Source: Tomitella fengzijianii (lineage in GTDB: Bacteria > Actinomycetota > Actinomycetes > Mycobacteriales > Mycobacteriaceae). From it: a stretch of DNA of 64,000 nt. Below the pieces are notes generated by a model. That model worked only from the letters and a program-made list of their open reading frames with translations, did not search any database and was not told where the DNA came from. Of the stretch, positions 1 through 8,082 are shown one piece after another; positions within the stretch are counted from its first letter, which is position 1; the number at the start of each line of letters is the position of its first letter. The translations under genes and the position numbers were made by a program. The stretch is taken from NCBI RefSeq assembly GCF_007559025.1, contig NZ_CP041765.1:244679-308678 (forward strand). The letters are read 5' to 3'.

Positions 1-1
1 C

Positions 2-331
2 GATCAGCAGGCGGTGTCGCACAAGCTCGCCGACATGGCGCTGCGGCTGGAGGCGAGCCGGCTGCTCGTGTATTCGGCGGCCTCCGCGTACGACGCGGGC
101 GCGCCCGCCGCGGAGATCACCCGGCGCTCGGCGATGGCCAAGCTCGACGCCACCGAGACGGCCCAGTTCGTGGTCGACGCCGCCGTGCAGCTGGTGGGGG
201 CGCGGGCGCTGCAGCGCGGCCACCTACTCGAACACCTCTACCGCGACGTGCGCGCGCCCCGGATCTACGAGGGCGCCTCCGAGGTGCAGCGCACGATCAT
301 CGGGCGCTCGTTGACCCGCCCGGCACGCTGA
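2..331 (+). CDS. Acyl-CoA dehydrogenase, C-terminal part (cut by window edge)
   Basis: Only the last 109 or so residues are present; the reading frame is open to the first base, so the start lies upstream. The text SHKLADMALRLEASRLLVY, the helix AMAKLDATETAQFVVDAAVQ and the ending RIYEGASEVQRTIIGRSL match the C-terminal helical domain of FAD acyl-CoA dehydrogenases, where the Glu of YEGASE is the usual catalytic base position. It reads into the enoyl-CoA hydratase gene 29 bases on, so it probably oxidises an acyl-CoA in the same catabolic pathway. The substrate cannot be told from this fragment. Confidence 0.85.
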   Translation, partial: DQQAVSHKLADMALRLEASRLLVYSAASAYDAGAPAAEITRRSAMAKLDATETAQFVVDAAVQLVGARALQRGHLLEHLYRDVRAPRIYEGASEVQRTIIGRSLTRPAR

Positions 332-360
332 CCGATCCGGCACGACGACAGGAGCCCACC

Positions 361-1197
361 ATGACCAGGACCAGCCCCTTCCGCGCCTCGGCGCCGATCA
401 CCCAGGACTGGCGGCACTTCGACTTCCGGGTCGACGACGGCGTCGGCACCGTCACGTTCACCCGGCCCGAGAAGTACAACCCGCTCACCTTCGACAGCTA
501 CGCGGACCTGCGCGACCTGCTGCACGAGCTGCCCTACCGCGACGACGTCCGGGTGCTGGTGATCCGCGGCGAGGGCAAGGCGTTCTGCGCCGGCGGCGAC
601 GTCAACGAGATCATCGGCGAGCTGATCCGGATGGACGCCAAGGACCTCATGGCGTTCACCAAGATGACCGGCGACGTCATCCGGGCGATGCGCGAGTGCC
701 CGATCCCGATCATCTCCGGCATCCAGGGGATCGCGGCCGGGGCCGGGTCGGTCATCGCGCTGGCCTCCGACTTCCGCGTGGTGGCGGAGTCCGGCAAGTT
801 CGCGTTCCTGTTCACCAAGGTGGGGCTGTCCGGCGGCGACATGGGGGCGGCCTACCTGCTGCCGCGGGTGGTCGGCGCGGGGCGGGCCACGGAACTGCTC
901 ATGCTCGGCGACACCATCAACTCCACGACGGCGGAGCGCTACGGGCTGGTGAGCAAGCTGGTGCCCACCCCCGACCTCGACGACGAGGTGGCGGCGCTGG
1001 CCCGCCGCCTGGCCGACGGCCCGACGCTCGCGTACCAGCAGACCAAGACGCTGATCACCCGCGAGCTGGACATGCCCATCGGCAGCGCGATGGAGCTCGA
1101 CGCCATGACGCAGGCGCTGCTCATGACCACCCACGACCACTCGGAGTTCCACGCGTCCTTCAACGCCAAGCGCCCGCCGCAGTGGGCGGGCCGGTGA
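361..1197 (+). CDS. Enoyl-CoA hydratase/isomerase family protein
   Basis: A 278-residue crotonase-fold protein. GEGKAFCAGGDVNEI (about residues 71-85) and GIQGIAAGAGSVIALASDF (about 120-138) form the CoA-binding and oxyanion-hole segments; FLFTKVGLSGGDMGAAYLLP is the usual active-site helix with a GGD in place of the common PEAG. It should hydrate or hydrolyse an enoyl-CoA. The stop overlaps the GTG of the following SDR, so the genes are translationally coupled. Neighbouring ligase, SDR, RidA and PaaX genes suggest a ring-derived aromatic CoA thioester as substrate; that is inference. Confidence 0.85.
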   Translation: MTRTSPFRASAPITQDWRHFDFRVDDGVGTVTFTRPEKYNPLTFDSYADLRDLLHELPYRDDVRVLVIRGEGKAFCAGGDVNEIIGELIRMDAKDLMAFTKMTGDVIRAMRECPIPIISGIQGIAAGAGSVIALASDFRVVAESGKFAFLFTKVGLSGGDMGAAYLLPRVVGAGRATELLMLGDTINSTTAERYGLVSKLVPTPDLDDEVAALARRLADGPTLAYQQTKTLITRELDMPIGSAMELDAMTQALLMTTHDHSEFHASFNAKRPPQWAGR

Positions 1198-1982
1198 CCG
1201 CGCCCCGCGTCTGCGTCGTCACCGGCGCCGGGCGCGGCATCGGCAGGGCGGCGGCGCTGGCGCTGCTGGCCGACGGGCATCGCGTCGTCGCAGTGGCCCG
1301 GGGAGCGGAGTCGCTCGCCGCGCTGGCCGCCGACGCCGCCGCGGCACCGGGCGCCGTGCCGGACGCCGCCGAGCGGGTGCTCGCCGTGCCCGCCGACGTC
1401 ACCGTCGCCGCCGACGTGGACCGGATCTTCGCCGCCGCCGAAGAGCAATGGGGCCCCGTGGAAGTGCTCGTCGCCGCCGCCGGCACCGGCAGCGCGGCAC
1501 GGCTGGACGAGACGTCCGACGCGCTGTGGGAGTCGGCCCTCGCGCTGAACCTCACGGCGCCGTTCCGATGCATGCGGCGCGCGTTGCCGGGCATGCGCGC
1601 CGCCGGCTGGGGCCGGATCGTGGTGGTCGGCTCGGTGGTGTCCAAGCGCGGCGAACCGCTGGTCGCCGCCTACACGGCCAGCAAGCACGGGGTGCTGGGG
1701 CTGGTGCGCTCGGCCGCGGCAGAGCTGGCGCGCACCGGGATCACCGTCAACGCGGTGTGCCCGGGATACGTGGACACCCCCATGACCGCGCAGACGATCG
1801 CCGACATCGGCGAGCGCAGCGGCCGCACGCCCGACGAGGCGCGCGCCGTGCTGGCCGGCCGCCAGCCGATCGGCAGGCTGATCGACCCGGAGGAGGTCGC
1901 CGACGCTGTCCGCTTCTGCATCGGCAGCGGCGCGATGACCGGCCAGGGGCTCAACATCGACGGAGGAGCAGTGCAATCATGA
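1194..1982 (+). CDS. SDR-family NAD(P)-dependent dehydrogenase
   Basis: A 262-residue classical short-chain dehydrogenase. It has the Rossmann signature TGAGRGIG near residues 11-18, an AAAGTG segment in place of NNAG, the catalytic Ser region VVVGSVVSKRG and YTASKHG with the Tyr and Lys of the active site. The GTG at 1194 is chosen because it overlaps the upstream stop (GTGA) and places TGAGRGIG at the right distance from the N terminus. A 3-hydroxyacyl-CoA dehydrogenase step after the hydratase is the likely role. Its stop overlaps the ATG of the RidA gene. Confidence 0.85.
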   Translation: MTAPRVCVVTGAGRGIGRAAALALLADGHRVVAVARGAESLAALAADAAAAPGAVPDAAERVLAVPADVTVAADVDRIFAAAEEQWGPVEVLVAAAGTGSAARLDETSDALWESALALNLTAPFRCMRRALPGMRAAGWGRIVVVGSVVSKRGEPLVAAYTASKHGVLGLVRSAAAELARTGITVNAVCPGYVDTPMTAQTIADIGERSGRTPDEARAVLAGRQPIGRLIDPEEVADAVRFCIGSGAMTGQGLNIDGGAVQS

Positions 1983-2374
1983 CCGGAATCGAGTTCGTCA
2001 ACCCGCCCGAGCTGGGGCGCCCGTCCGGGTTCTCGCACGCGGTCCGCGCCGGGGACACCGTCTACCTGGCGGGGGAGACGGCGCTGAACGCGGAGGGCAG
2101 GATCGTCGGCGACACCCTCGTCGAACAGTTCGAGAAGGCGCTCGACAACATGCTCACCTCGCTGCGCGCAGCCGGGGGCGGGCCGGAGAACCTCGTGAGC
2201 CTGACGATCTACATCGTCGACCTGCAGGAGTACAAGGCGGTCATGCGCGACATCGGCCGCGTCTGGAAGAAGATGATCGGCGCGCACTACCCGGCCACCG
2301 CGGGAATCGGCGTCGCCCGCCTGTGGGACATCGAGGCGCGCGTCGAGGTGCAGGGGATCGCCTACCTGGGGTGA
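1979..2374 (+). CDS. RidA family protein (enamine/imine deaminase)
   Basis: A 131-residue RidA/YjgF-fold protein. SGFSHAVRAGDTVYLAGET at the start, the helix VEQFEKALDNMLTSLRAAGG and the ending VARLWDIEARVEVQGIAYL are family features. RidA proteins hydrolyse enamines and imines to ketones and ammonia. The start overlaps the SDR stop (ATGA), so it belongs to the same operon. An enamine-removing enzyme here makes sense if the substrate is an aminated aromatic such as 2-aminobenzoyl-CoA, because the pathway must release ammonia. The residue that anchors the substrate carboxylate in true RidA (Arg) appears in GVARLWD. Confidence 0.85.
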   Translation: MTGIEFVNPPELGRPSGFSHAVRAGDTVYLAGETALNAEGRIVGDTLVEQFEKALDNMLTSLRAAGGGPENLVSLTIYIVDLQEYKAVMRDIGRVWKKMIGAHYPATAGIGVARLWDIEARVEVQGIAYLG

Positions 2375-2417
2375 GCGCAGTGCCGGGACGGTGGCGGTCG
2401 GTGCGCGGCCGGCCCCG

Positions 2418-3323
2418 TCAGCGCGTGATCAACGTCGTCGCATGCTCGCGCGCCGGCCCGCTCAGCGTGGCGTTGAGCCGGTCGAAGAGCTCGCCGGCGG
2501 CGATGCCGTTCCAGCCGGGCGGCAGCAGCTCGTGCGGCAGGCCCGGGTCCAGGTAGGGCAAGCGCCGCCACTCCGTCAGCGCGGAGACGTAGGCGCGGAA
2601 GGCGTCCCCCGCGGTGAACGCGTCGGTGCCGGCCGCCTGCAGCACCGGCCGGTACCGCGCCAGATACTGCGCGTACAGCTCCGTCAGCTCGTCGAGGTCC
2701 CACCAGGTGCGGACCTTGGAGCGCAGGTCGCCGAACCCCAGGTGCTCGCCCCGGAACATGTCCACGTATCCGCTCAGTCCGCGGCGCCGCAGCATCTGCT
2801 CGGCTTCGCGTGCGATGTTGCCCGGCGCCACCCACACGCCGGCCGCCGCCGTCCCGAAGCCGAGCCGCGTCAGCTGCGTGCGCAGCTCGTGGCGCTTGCC
2901 GCGCTCCGACTCGGGGATCGAGAACACCACGGTCAGCCATCCGTCGCGGGGCGTGGCGCGTTTGCGCTCGAAGATCCGCACGTCGCCCTCGGCGAGCATC
3001 TCCAGGGTCTGCGGGGCCAGCGAATACCCGGCGCTGCCGTCGTGCCGCGCGCCGATGAGCATGCCCCGGCGCTTGAGGCGCGAGATCGACGACCGCACGG
3101 CCGGCGACGGCACCCCCAGCTCCTCCATCAGGCGAATCACGGCCGCCACCGCCAGCCAGTTGTTCTGCGCCCGCGCGTACAGACCGAACAGCGTCACGAT
3201 GAGGCGCCGCGGCGGGATGTCGTCCGCCAGGCGGACGCCGTCGATCGCGGGCGCGGCTTCCGTTTCGAAGTCGACGTCGACGTCGGTCGAGCCGGCGGGG
3301 GAGGTGGTGTCAGCCTGCGTCAC
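2418..3323 (-). CDS. PaaX-family transcriptional repressor
   Basis: A 301-residue protein with the PaaX layout: an N-terminal winged helix (IPPRRLIVTLFGLYARAQNN, then VPSPAVRSSISRLKRRGML, about residues 37-88), a central WLTVVFSIPESERGKRHELR domain and a C-terminal domain ending near LPHELLPPGW. PaaX proteins sense aryl-CoA esters such as phenylacetyl-CoA and repress the matching catabolic genes. It is divergent from the aryl-CoA ligase gene and converges on the RidA gene, so it most likely controls both arms of this cluster with a CoA thioester as inducer. Confidence 0.85.
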   Translation of the reverse strand: MTQADTTSPAGSTDVDVDFETEAAPAIDGVRLADDIPPRRLIVTLFGLYARAQNNWLAVAAVIRLMEELGVPSPAVRSSISRLKRRGMLIGARHDGSAGYSLAPQTLEMLAEGDVRIFERKRATPRDGWLTVVFSIPESERGKRHELRTQLTRLGFGTAAAGVWVAPGNIAREAEQMLRRRGLSGYVDMFRGEHLGFGDLRSKVRTWWDLDELTELYAQYLARYRPVLQAAGTDAFTAGDAFRAYVSALTEWRRLPYLDPGLPHELLPPGWNGIAAGELFDRLNATLSGPAREHATTLITR

Positions 3324-3409
3324 GTCTACAGCATATCCAAGCCCGGTGGGAGTGCAGTCGGGCGGGAAAAATCAGCAACGTGCAGCACGATCATTGGAAT
3401 ATCGAATCG

Positions 3410-3437
3410 TTGACGGGCGTCACGAACTAAGTATATT
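3410..3437 (+). promoter_or_regulatory. Predicted sigma-70-like promoter of the aryl-CoA ligase gene
   Basis: TTGACG (3410-3415) and TATATT (3432-3437) are separated by 16 bases, close to the vegetative consensus and strikingly AT-rich for this DNA. A ribosome-binding site, CTGGAGG, follows at 3455-3461, six bases before the ATG at 3468. The gap between the PaaX and ligase genes is 144 bases, so a PaaX operator is expected here, but I could not see a clear inverted repeat. Confidence 0.6.
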
Positions 3438-3467
3438 GTGATGTGAGCGACAATCTGGAGGTTTCGC

Positions 3468-5108
3468 ATGATGCACACGACCTCGGAGTCCGCCCGGCAT
3501 TCGGCGCACATCGACACGTTCTGCCGTGACAACCTGCCGCCCGCGGACCAGTGGCCCACCTTCGAGTTCACCCTTCCTGAGCTGCAGTATCCGGACCGGA
3601 TCAACTGTGCGACAGCACTTCTGGACGACGTCATCGCGTTGCACGGACCGGATCGACCGTGCCTGTCCGGCGGCGGCGAATCCTGGACCTACGGCGAGAC
3701 GCTCGCGCACGCCAACCGGATCGCGCACGTGCTCGTGGAGGACCTGGGCCTCGTGCCGGGCGGGCGCGTCCTGCTGCGCGGCTTCAACAACCCGTGGATG
3801 GCGGCGTGCTGGCTGGGCGTCCTCAAGGCCGGCGGGGTCGTCGTGACGACCATGCCGCTGCTGCGCGGCAAGGAGATCCGCGGACTCATCGACCTGACAC
3901 GTGCGGGGATCGCCCTGTGCGACCACCGGCTGGCGGAGGGGATGTCCGCGGCGGCCGACGGCGTCACGGTCGTGTACTTCGGCGGCGCGGGGCCGGACGA
4001 CCTCGTCGCCCGTGCGTCGACGAAGCCCGCGCAGTTCGACGACGTGCCCACCGCCGCCGACGATGTGGCGATGCTCGCTCCCACCTCGGGCACCACCGGC
4101 GTCCCCAAGGCGACCATGCAATTCCACCGGGACGTCCTCGCAGTGTGCGACACGTTCTCGAAGCACGTGCTGCAGCCGACCGAGGACGACGTGTTCACGG
4201 GCACCCCGCCGCTGGGGTTCACCTTCGGGCTCGGCGGTGCGCTGCTGTTCCCGCTGCGCGTCGGCGCGTCGTCCATCCTGCTCGAGCACCCCGACCAGGA
4301 CGCCATCGCCGACGCGATCATGCACGGCGGCGCGACGATCCTGTTCACGGCGCCCACCGCGTACCGGTCGATGCTGCGGTCCGGCCACGAGTCCGTGCTG
4401 GGCAGACTCCGGCGCGGGGTGTCGGCCGGGGAGGCGTTGCCGGGCGCAGTCTGGCAGGAGGTCCGCGACAGGACCGGGCTCGCATTGATCGACGGGATCG
4501 GCGCCACGGAGATGATGCACGTGTTCATCTCCGCCGCCGACGAGAACATCCGCCCCGGGGCGACAGGTCGCGTGGTGCCCGGCTACCGGGCGGAGGTCCT
4601 CGATTCGTCCGGCCGCCCGGCCCCGGACGGCGAACCCGGCCGCCTTGCGGTCATCGGCCCCACCGGATGCCGGTATCTGGCGGATCCGCGCCAGGCCCAG
4701 TACGTCCATGACGGCTGGAACATCACCGGCGACACCTACATCCGCGACGCGGACGGCTACTTCTGGTTCCAGGCGCGCAGCGACGACATGATCGTCTCCT
4801 CCGGCTACAACATCGCCGGGCCCGCCGTCGAACAGGCGCTGGGGCAGCACCCGGACGTGGTCGAATGCGCAGTGATCGGCATTCCGGACGAGGCGCGCGG
4901 CGCCGTCGTGCACGCGGCGGTGGTGCTGCGCGACGGGGTCGCCGGCGACGACGCGAAGCGCAGCGAACTGCAAAGATTCGTCAAGGACGCCATCGCCCCG
5001 TACAAGTATCCGCGGAGCCTGGAGTTCCGCGCGTCCCTGCCCAAGACGCCCACGGGCAAGCTGCAGCGCTACCGGCTGCGCGAGCAGATCGCGGAGCAGG
5101 GGCGATGA
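3468..5108 (+). CDS. Aryl-CoA ligase, probably 2-aminobenzoate-CoA or benzoate-CoA type
   Basis: A 546-residue ANL-superfamily adenylating enzyme. The AMP-binding loop is PTSGTTGVPKATMQFH (about residues 206-221), followed by GIGATEM, the hinge region ITGDTYIRDADGYFWFQARS and the C-terminal PKTPTGKLQRY whose Lys is the adenylation catalyst. The N-terminal part (TFCRDNLPPADQWPTFEFT) resembles benzoate and 2-aminobenzoate CoA ligases. It makes an aryl-CoA from acid, ATP and CoA in the cytoplasm. RidA and the hot-dog thioesterase next door favour 2-aminobenzoate. A second Met directly follows the first, so either could be the start. Confidence 0.8.
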   Translation: MMHTTSESARHSAHIDTFCRDNLPPADQWPTFEFTLPELQYPDRINCATALLDDVIALHGPDRPCLSGGGESWTYGETLAHANRIAHVLVEDLGLVPGGRVLLRGFNNPWMAACWLGVLKAGGVVVTTMPLLRGKEIRGLIDLTRAGIALCDHRLAEGMSAAADGVTVVYFGGAGPDDLVARASTKPAQFDDVPTAADDVAMLAPTSGTTGVPKATMQFHRDVLAVCDTFSKHVLQPTEDDVFTGTPPLGFTFGLGGALLFPLRVGASSILLEHPDQDAIADAIMHGGATILFTAPTAYRSMLRSGHESVLGRLRRGVSAGEALPGAVWQEVRDRTGLALIDGIGATEMMHVFISAADENIRPGATGRVVPGYRAEVLDSSGRPAPDGEPGRLAVIGPTGCRYLADPRQAQYVHDGWNITGDTYIRDADGYFWFQARSDDMIVSSGYNIAGPAVEQALGQHPDVVECAVIGIPDEARGAVVHAAVVLRDGVAGDDAKRSELQRFVKDAIAPYKYPRSLEFRASLPKTPTGKLQRYRLREQIAEQGR

Positions 5109-5521
5109 CCGCCGCCACCGCCGCGCCCGCGGTGACCATCCGCCGCCGTCTCGAGTGGCCGGACACGGACGCGGCCGGCCACCAGCACCACTCGGTCGTC
5201 ATGCGGTGGGCGGAGGAGGCGGAGGCGGAACTGCTCGAATCGATCGGGTACGCGACGCTGTTCGGCCGGATCCCGCGGGTGGTCTTCGAGGCGCAGTACC
5301 TGCAGCGCCTGTGGCTGCGCGACCCCGTCGAGATCCGTTTCGGGATCGACGCGGTGGGCCGCACGTCGCTGACCTACACCTTCGAGGTGGAAGGCCCGCA
5401 GGGCGTGGCGGCGACCGGCCGCATGGTCGTAGTCCACACCGACGGCAACGCGGGCGGCGCCGTGCCCTGGCCGGACGGGCTGCGCCCGCTGCTCACCGGG
5501 GAGGCCCGCCCACCGCGGTGA
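5105..5521 (+). CDS. 4-Hydroxybenzoyl-CoA-type hot-dog thioesterase
   Basis: A 138-residue hot-dog protein. EWPDTDAAGHQHHSVVMRW carries the Asp-x-x-Gly pattern of the 4-hydroxybenzoyl-CoA thioesterase/YbgC group, and the Asp is the likely catalytic residue. The ATG overlaps the ligase stop, so the two are made together. It probably releases CoA from dead-end aryl-CoA esters and so protects the CoA pool, or acts as the last step of a side route. It converges within 12 bases on the CoA-transferase gene, leaving no room for a separate terminator. Confidence 0.75.
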   Translation: MTAATAAPAVTIRRRLEWPDTDAAGHQHHSVVMRWAEEAEAELLESIGYATLFGRIPRVVFEAQYLQRLWLRDPVEIRFGIDAVGRTSLTYTFEVEGPQGVAATGRMVVVHTDGNAGGAVPWPDGLRPLLTGEARPPR

Positions 5522-5533
5522 GCGGGCCCCGGA

Positions 5534-6697
5534 TCAGGGCGCGGGCTCGTCGAGCCCCGGCGGTGCGCACCGGTACCGCGGCGGTGTGGCCGAGAGCCGG
5601 ATCGGGTTGGCCACCTGGCGCACCGGGGCCTCCCGGCGCGGATTGTCCACCTCCACCACGGGGTCCAGGCCCAGCCGCTCCGCCAGCGCGAACGCGTCGG
5701 CGAGGTCGTTCAGCGGCCCGCACGGCACGCCCACCGCGGTGAGCCGGGTGAACCAGCCTTCCGCGGTGTCGGCGGCCAACAGCCCGGTGAGCCTGCCGAC
5801 GAGCTCCTCGCGGTGCGCCACCCGGTCGGTGTTGCGGGCGAACCGGGGATCGTCGGCCAGCTCGGGCGCGCCGAGCGCGTGCACCAGCGACCCGAACTGC
5901 CGATCGTTTCCGACTGCGAGCACCAGCGCGCGGTCGGCGGTGTCGAACAGCTCGTAGGGCGCGATGCTCGGATGCCGGTTGCCCATCGCCTGTGGCACGA
6001 CGCCGGCCCCGACGTACCCCGACGCCTGGTTCGCCAGCGCGGAGAGCAGCGACGACAGCAGGTTCACCTCGACGCGCTGGCCGTCGCCGGTGCGGTCGCG
6101 GTGCCGCAGGGCCGCCAGCACGCCCACCGCCGCATGCAGTCCCGTGATGATGTCGACGAGGGCGACGCCCACCTTGGTCGGCTGCCCCGGGCCCGGCCCG
6201 GTGATGCTCATCAGCCCGCCGACCGCCTGCACCAGCAGGTCGTAACCCGGCAGGTCGTTGTGCCCGCCGAACCCGGTGATCGAGCAGTACACGACCCCCG
6301 GATTGGCGGCGGCCACGGCCTCGTAGCCCAGGCCCAGCCGGTCCATCGTGCCGGGCAGGAAGTTCTCGACCACGACGTCGGCGCGCTCGGCAAGCCGACG
6401 CGCCTCGGCCAGTCCGTCCGCGTCGCGCAGGTCCAGCGCCCGGGAGCGCTTGTTGCGGTTGACCGACTGGAAGTACGTGGCCTGCCCGCCCGCGAACGGC
6501 GGCCCCCACGAGCGGGTGTCGTCGCCGGCCCCGGGGCGCTCGATTTTGACCACCTGCGCGCCCAGGTCGGCGAGCAGCATCGTGGCGTACGGCCCGGCGA
6601 GCACCCGGCCGAAGTCGGCGATCACCAGCCCGTCCAGTGCGCCCGCGGCGGCCGTCGTGCGCACCGGGGAGGAGTCCACCGCGCCCGCGCTGCTCAC
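5534..6697 (-). CDS. Class III (CaiB/BaiF) CoA-transferase, probably glutarate CoA-transferase
   Basis: A 387-residue family III CoA-transferase. GLVIADFGRVLAGPYATMLLADLGA (quoted in part: the catalytic Asp region of this family lies later, in PGYDLLVQAVGGLMS) and VNRNKRSRALDL are typical. The GTG start at 6697 overlaps the stop of the glutaryl-CoA dehydrogenase gene. In several organisms a class III transferase next to glutaryl-CoA dehydrogenase moves CoA from succinyl-CoA to glutarate. I infer that role here from the pairing; the sequence alone only gives the family. Confidence 0.8.
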   Translation of the reverse strand: MSSAGAVDSSPVRTTAAAGALDGLVIADFGRVLAGPYATMLLADLGAQVVKIERPGAGDDTRSWGPPFAGGQATYFQSVNRNKRSRALDLRDADGLAEARRLAERADVVVENFLPGTMDRLGLGYEAVAAANPGVVYCSITGFGGHNDLPGYDLLVQAVGGLMSITGPGPGQPTKVGVALVDIITGLHAAVGVLAALRHRDRTGDGQRVEVNLLSSLLSALANQASGYVGAGVVPQAMGNRHPSIAPYELFDTADRALVLAVGNDRQFGSLVHALGAPELADDPRFARNTDRVAHREELVGRLTGLLAADTAEGWFTRLTAVGVPCGPLNDLADAFALAERLGLDPVVEVDNPRREAPVRQVANPIRLSATPPRYRCAPPGLDEPAP

Positions 6698-7893
6698 CGG
6701 AACGCCGCCTCGCCGGTCAACGCGCGGCCGATCGTCAGCTGGTGGACCTCGGAGGTGCCCTCGTAGGTGAGCACCGACTCGAGGTTGTTGGCGTGCCGGA
6801 TCACCGGGTACTCCAGCGTGATCCCGTTGGCGGCCAGGATGGTCCGGCACTCGCGGGCCACGGCGATGGCCTCCCGGCAGTTGTTCAGCTTGCCCAGGCT
6901 CACCTGCGCCGGCTCCACCGTGCCCGCGTCCTTGAGCCGCCCCAGCTGGTAGGCCAGCAGATGGCCCTTGCCCACCTCGAGGGCCATGTCCGCGATCTTG
7001 GCTTGCGTGAGCTGGTAGGCGGCCAGAGGCTTGTCGAACACCATCCGCGTGGACGCGTAGTCCACGGCGGTCTCGAGGCAGTCGCGCGCCGCGCCGATCG
7101 CGCCGAAGATGATGCCGAAGCGTGCCTCGTTGAGGCAGCTCAGCGGGCCGCGCAGCCCCCGTGCTGCGGGCAGCATCGCCGACGCGGGCAGGCGCACGTC
7201 CTGCAGCACCAGCTCGGAGGTGACCGACGCGCGCAGCGACATCTTGTTCTTGATCTCCGGCGCGGAGAACCCGGGTGTGTCGGTGGGCACCACGAAGCCG
7301 CGGATACCCTTGGCGCCCTCCTCGAGGTCGGTGTTCGCCCACACCACGGCGACGTCCGCGACCGAGCCGTTGGTGATCCACATCTTCGCGCCGTTGAGCA
7401 CCCAGTCCGCGTCGTCGCCGGAGCCGTCCCGCTTGGCGTGGGTGCGCATGCCGCCCGGGTCGGAGCCGAAGTCCGGCTCCGTGAGGCCGAAGCACCCCAG
7501 CGCCTCGCCCGCCGCCATGCGCGGCAGCCATTCGTTCTTCTGCTCCTCGCTGCCCCAGTGGTGGATGGCGAACATCGCGAGCGAGCCCTGTACGGACACC
7601 AGCGACCGGATGCCGGAATCGACGGCCTCGAGCTCCAGGCACGCCAGCCCGTAGGACACGGCGCTCATGCCGGCGCAGCCGTAGCCGTCCAGGTGCATGC
7701 CCAGCACGCCGACGCCGCCGAGCTCCTTGGCCAGCTCGCGCGCCGGGATGCGCGCGTCCTCGAACCACTCCGCGATGTGCGGCCGGATGCGCTTGTTCCC
7801 GAAGGCGCGGACCGTGTCGCGGATCTCGATCTCCTCGGCGGACAGCAGCGAGTCCAGCGCGAACAGTTCGGTGAGTGTGCGGGTGTCGGCCAT
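6694..7893 (-). CDS. gcdH: Glutaryl-CoA dehydrogenase
   Basis: A 399-residue acyl-CoA dehydrogenase. The segment CFGLTEPDFGSDPGGMRT binds FAD, and the ending TYEGTSEVHQLTIGRALTGE holds the catalytic Glu in the form seen in glutaryl-CoA dehydrogenases. The ATG at 7893 follows a good ribosome-binding site (CAGGAGCC). The enzyme oxidises and decarboxylates glutaryl-CoA to crotonyl-CoA, a step of lysine, tryptophan and glutarate breakdown. It is coupled to the CoA-transferase and divergent from a LacI-family regulator whose likely operator lies just upstream. Confidence 0.85.
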   Translation of the reverse strand: MADTRTLTELFALDSLLSAEEIEIRDTVRAFGNKRIRPHIAEWFEDARIPARELAKELGGVGVLGMHLDGYGCAGMSAVSYGLACLELEAVDSGIRSLVSVQGSLAMFAIHHWGSEEQKNEWLPRMAAGEALGCFGLTEPDFGSDPGGMRTHAKRDGSGDDADWVLNGAKMWITNGSVADVAVVWANTDLEEGAKGIRGFVVPTDTPGFSAPEIKNKMSLRASVTSELVLQDVRLPASAMLPAARGLRGPLSCLNEARFGIIFGAIGAARDCLETAVDYASTRMVFDKPLAAYQLTQAKIADMALEVGKGHLLAYQLGRLKDAGTVEPAQVSLGKLNNCREAIAVARECRTILAANGITLEYPVIRHANNLESVLTYEGTSEVHQLTIGRALTGEAAFR

Positions 7894-7954
7894 GTCGGCT
7901 CCTGTCGGTGTCGCGGAAGACGGCACGACGCCGGGTGGGATGTGCAAACCATTG

Positions 7955-7968
7955 CGCAATCGATTGCG
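7955..7968. promoter_or_regulatory. Predicted LacI-family operator
   Basis: CGCAATCGATTGCG is a perfect 14-base palindrome centred on CG, the form bound by LacI-family proteins. It lies 62 bases upstream of gcdH and 115 upstream of the lacI-type gene, in the only shared intergenic space. A second, overlapping palindrome ATTGCGCAAT begins at 7951. The likely binder is the divergently encoded regulator, and binding would control both directions. Confidence 0.6.
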
Positions 7969-8082
7969 TCGTGATGGGATGGACTGTAATCAACCGCCGT
8001 GACGGAGTCAACACCCCGGGGTGCGCGATACTCGGCCCGGCGCGATACTCGGGCAGGACAGTGGAGAGGAAATGGGGAGACG

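Noticed and set aside
2375..2417. A terminator between the RidA and PaaX genes
   Set aside because: Only 43 bases are available and no stable hairpin could be seen.
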